Position numbers and translations under genes: made by a program. A stretch of 64,000 nucleotides of DNA from an uncultured Photobacterium sp. (GTDB lineage Bacteria; Pseudomonadota; Gammaproteobacteria; Enterobacterales; Vibrionaceae), in NCBI RefSeq assembly GCF_947039875.1, contig NZ_CAMRAN010000004.1, positions 1 through 64,000 of the forward strand, in the 5' to 3' direction. Position 1 is the stretch's first letter. Each line of letters opens with the position of its first letter. Of the stretch, positions 62,468-64,000 are shown piece by piece. The notes below the pieces were generated by a model, which was given only the letters and a program-made list of their open reading frames with translations, was not told the origin of the DNA and did no database searches.

Positions 62468-62956
62468 TTGAGTCATAAATCGATGACAAATAAAAAAATG
62501 ATGGTCGCTGTGGCAATGATATTGTCATTCGGTGTTGTAGGCTGTGCTCAAAATCCTTATGGCAATACTTATAATGTTGCTGAAGCTCGTACAATGCAAA
62601 CTGTTTTGAGTGGGACAATTACCAAGCTAGATGCTGTGACAATGAATTCTGATGGTGAAAGCACGATAGGTACGCTTGCAGGTGCTGCTGTCGGTGGTAT
62701 TTTAGCCTCGAAAATTGGTGGTGGTTCAGGCTCTGATATTGCAGCTATTGGCGGTGCTCTTGCTGGTGGTGCGTTAGGTAGTAGCGCTGGTGATGCAATT
62801 AGTAAACGCCAAGGTGTCAACATTATCATTAAACTGGATAGTGGCCGTACTGTTGCCGTTGTACAGGAAGTTGATCCTAATATGCTCTTTAAAGTTGGAC
62901 AACGCGTCGATCTTTATCAGCAAGGACGTACAACACGTGTTGTCTCAGCCAATTAA
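62468..62956 (+). CDS. SlyB-like outer-membrane lipoprotein with glycine-zipper domain
   Basis: The 162-residue protein starts at TTG 62468, 6 bases after AGGAG; ATG 62483 is an alternative. A lipoprotein signal leads to lipobox VVGC. The middle has a two-helix glycine-zipper (STIGTLAGAAVGGILASKIGGGSGSDIAAIGGALAGGALGSS, ~residues 66-108), then a short beta domain (RTVAVVQEVDPNMLFKVGQRVDLY). SlyB/PcP-type lipoproteins stabilise the outer membrane. Monocistronic. Confidence 0.9.
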   Translation: MSHKSMTNKKMMVAVAMILSFGVVGCAQNPYGNTYNVAEARTMQTVLSGTITKLDAVTMNSDGESTIGTLAGAAVGGILASKIGGGSGSDIAAIGGALAGGALGSSAGDAISKRQGVNIIIKLDSGRTVAVVQEVDPNMLFKVGQRVDLYQQGRTTRVVSAN

Positions 62957-62974
62957 TCTGACAGCATGATTGAT

Positions 62975-63002
62975 AAAAAGGCAGTGAGTACTGCCTTTTT
63001 TA
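62975..63002 (+). terminator. Terminator of the slyB-like gene
   Basis: AAAAAGGCAG / CTGCCTTTTT with a 6-nt loop and trailing T. Confidence 0.95.
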
Positions 63003-63356
63003 TTGCCTATTATTTAACAATATGATTTTTAACTTTCATTGGTTGTTACTTTGTTAGGGTCAATGTTTCCCTGGATGTTTTTTTGTGAACGTTGAATCTG
63101 TTTTTTTTAACAAATTATTATGCTGTTAGTCATGATTTAATTATCATGAGATGCTGTTTTTTTAACACCTTTAACTTTTTGCCCTGTTAATCGTGTATCT
63201 GTTGGGGGTTTATCTGGTATGATCAGTCTACTTATCAATGCTGTGAAGGAATATTCCAAAGGTCAAATAATGAACGAATAATTAAATTGTAACTAATTGT
63301 GTCAAAGAGTAGGCTGTGCGTTATTCTAAATACCCTCTTTGAACGACGCATATTTA
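63003..63356. other. Intergenic region before the UhpC-type gene
   Basis: AT-rich, no gene seen. The promoter of the transporter gene lies here; AGGGTCAATG at 63056 is not a start of any frame that continues. Confidence 0.3.
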
Positions 63357-64000
63357 ATGAATAATCCTAAGCTCGATGCGACTTATAAACGCCTTCGTTG
63401 GCAAATAATTATCACGACTTTCTTAACTTATACAGTGATGTATATTTCAAGAAAAGCGTTTGCCGCTGCGGCACCATTGTTAATGAAAGATCTTGGCATG
63501 ACTGTGGTTCAGTTTGGTTTAGCCTCATCGATTTATTATATTCTATACGGCCTTTCAAAATTTAGTTCAGGCCTTCTTGCCGATAGAATTAACCCTCGTT
63601 TATTTTTAGCTCCAGTACTCGTTGTTATTGCCATTATTAACGTCGGTATTGGTATGACGAACAGTGTCACGATGCTGTTAGTGTTGTATTGTTCAACTGC
63701 GATTGTTCAAGGTTGTGGTTTTCCACCTATTGCGAAAGCGATTAGTCAGTGGTATTCAAAATCTGAACGTGGCGGTTGGTATTCACTTTGGAATACTTCG
63801 CATAATGTCGGTGGTGCATTAGCCCCATTAATTGCCTCTGCTGTGATCGCTTACACAGGTAACTGGCGTTATGCGTTTTATGTTCCAGCTGCTATTACCG
63901 CAGTACAAGCCTTGATTGCCGCTATTTTGATGCGCGGTAAGCCTGAAAATTATGGTCTACCGAACGTTGGTGTATGGCGTAATGATGCGAAACAATTAGA
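63357..64000 (+). CDS. Organophosphate:Pi antiporter-family MFS protein (UhpC/GlpT type), partial
   Basis: The frame starts at ATG 63357 and runs off the window after 214 codons. It begins MNNPKLDATYKRLRWQIIIT and shows six helices of the N-terminal half with FLTYTVMYISRKAFAAAAPLL, YILYGLSKFSSGLLADRINPR and QWYSKSERGGWYSLWNTSHNVGGALAP. The WYSKSERGGWYSLWNT loop agrees with UhpC; GlpT/UhpT/PgtP are close relatives. It is a hexose-phosphate or phosphoglycerate carrier or its sensor. The C-terminal half lies outside. Confidence 0.85.
   Translation, partial: MNNPKLDATYKRLRWQIIITTFLTYTVMYISRKAFAAAAPLLMKDLGMTVVQFGLASSIYYILYGLSKFSSGLLADRINPRLFLAPVLVVIAIINVGIGMTNSVTMLLVLYCSTAIVQGCGFPPIAKAISQWYSKSERGGWYSLWNTSHNVGGALAPLIASAVIAYTGNWRYAFYVPAAITAVQALIAAILMRGKPENYGLPNVGVWRNDAKQL

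Overview
The window looks like a stretch of chromosome from a marine gammaproteobacterium of the Vibrionaceae, most likely Photobacterium or a close relative. This is inferred from the AT-rich base composition, the torYZ pair, the Vibrio-type tRNA genes and terminators, the class 5 (CS1-type) pilus operon and the glycosaminoglycan genes. No 16S rRNA or other species marker is present, so the genus is not certain. The sequence runs off the right end inside a transporter gene.

Region 1 (1-12.3 kb) is accessory and surface-related. It holds an XRE-type regulator, an EAL-domain protein, a decayed IS3-family transposase fragment, a large surface lipoprotein and, divergent from it, an AT-rich class 5 chaperone-usher pilus operon (major pilin, small secreted protein, usher, chaperone, tip adhesin). 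Just upstream of the pilin start are six perfect copies of a 9-bp repeat, and a strong terminator directly follows the pilin gene.

Region 2 (12.5-24.7 kb) has the torYZ respiratory pair, a DUF2799 lipoprotein and an auxiliary tryptophanyl-tRNA synthetase. The synthetase is preceded by a leader peptide with tandem Trp codons and a terminator, i.e. an apparent ribosome-mediated attenuator. Then come an N-terminal-only GntR protein, a YadA-like trimeric autotransporter, an MFS transporter, a 35-residue membrane protein and NAD-malic enzyme.

Region 3 (24.8-42.7 kb) is sugar catabolism. First is a ribose-type cluster: two LacI operators, rbsD, a FucP-like permease, a DUF4432 mutarotase-like protein, rbsK and rbsR. 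After an esterase and a SemiSWEET comes a glycosaminoglycan cluster: PL8 lyase, sulfatase-maturing radical SAM enzyme, Cys-type sulfatase, DUF2264 protein, tagatose-bisphosphate aldolase, KDG kinase, KDPG aldolase and a DJ-1 protein. An aldolase of the galactosamine branch together with the KDG branch suggests chondroitin sulfate as substrate.

Region 4 (42.8-56.8 kb) is mixed: a DJ-1 protein, YeeN, an IclR regulator with a HutG-like ureohydrolase, and two near-identical 264-bp cassettes carrying tRNA-Ser(TGA) and tRNA-Asp(GTC). The cassettes flank LysE, a deoxynucleoside kinase, potD, puuB and ridA. The first cassette is followed by two decayed tandem copies made from the 3' part of tRNA-Asp, each with its own terminator. 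A fatty-acyl-CoA ligase, a leucine-rich-repeat protein kinase and an L,D-transpeptidase follow.

Region 5 (56.9-64 kb) is a TetR-preceded export operon (TolC-like, HlyD-like, two ABC-2 permeases, no ATPase), a SlyB-like lipoprotein and a partial UhpC/GlpT-type transporter.
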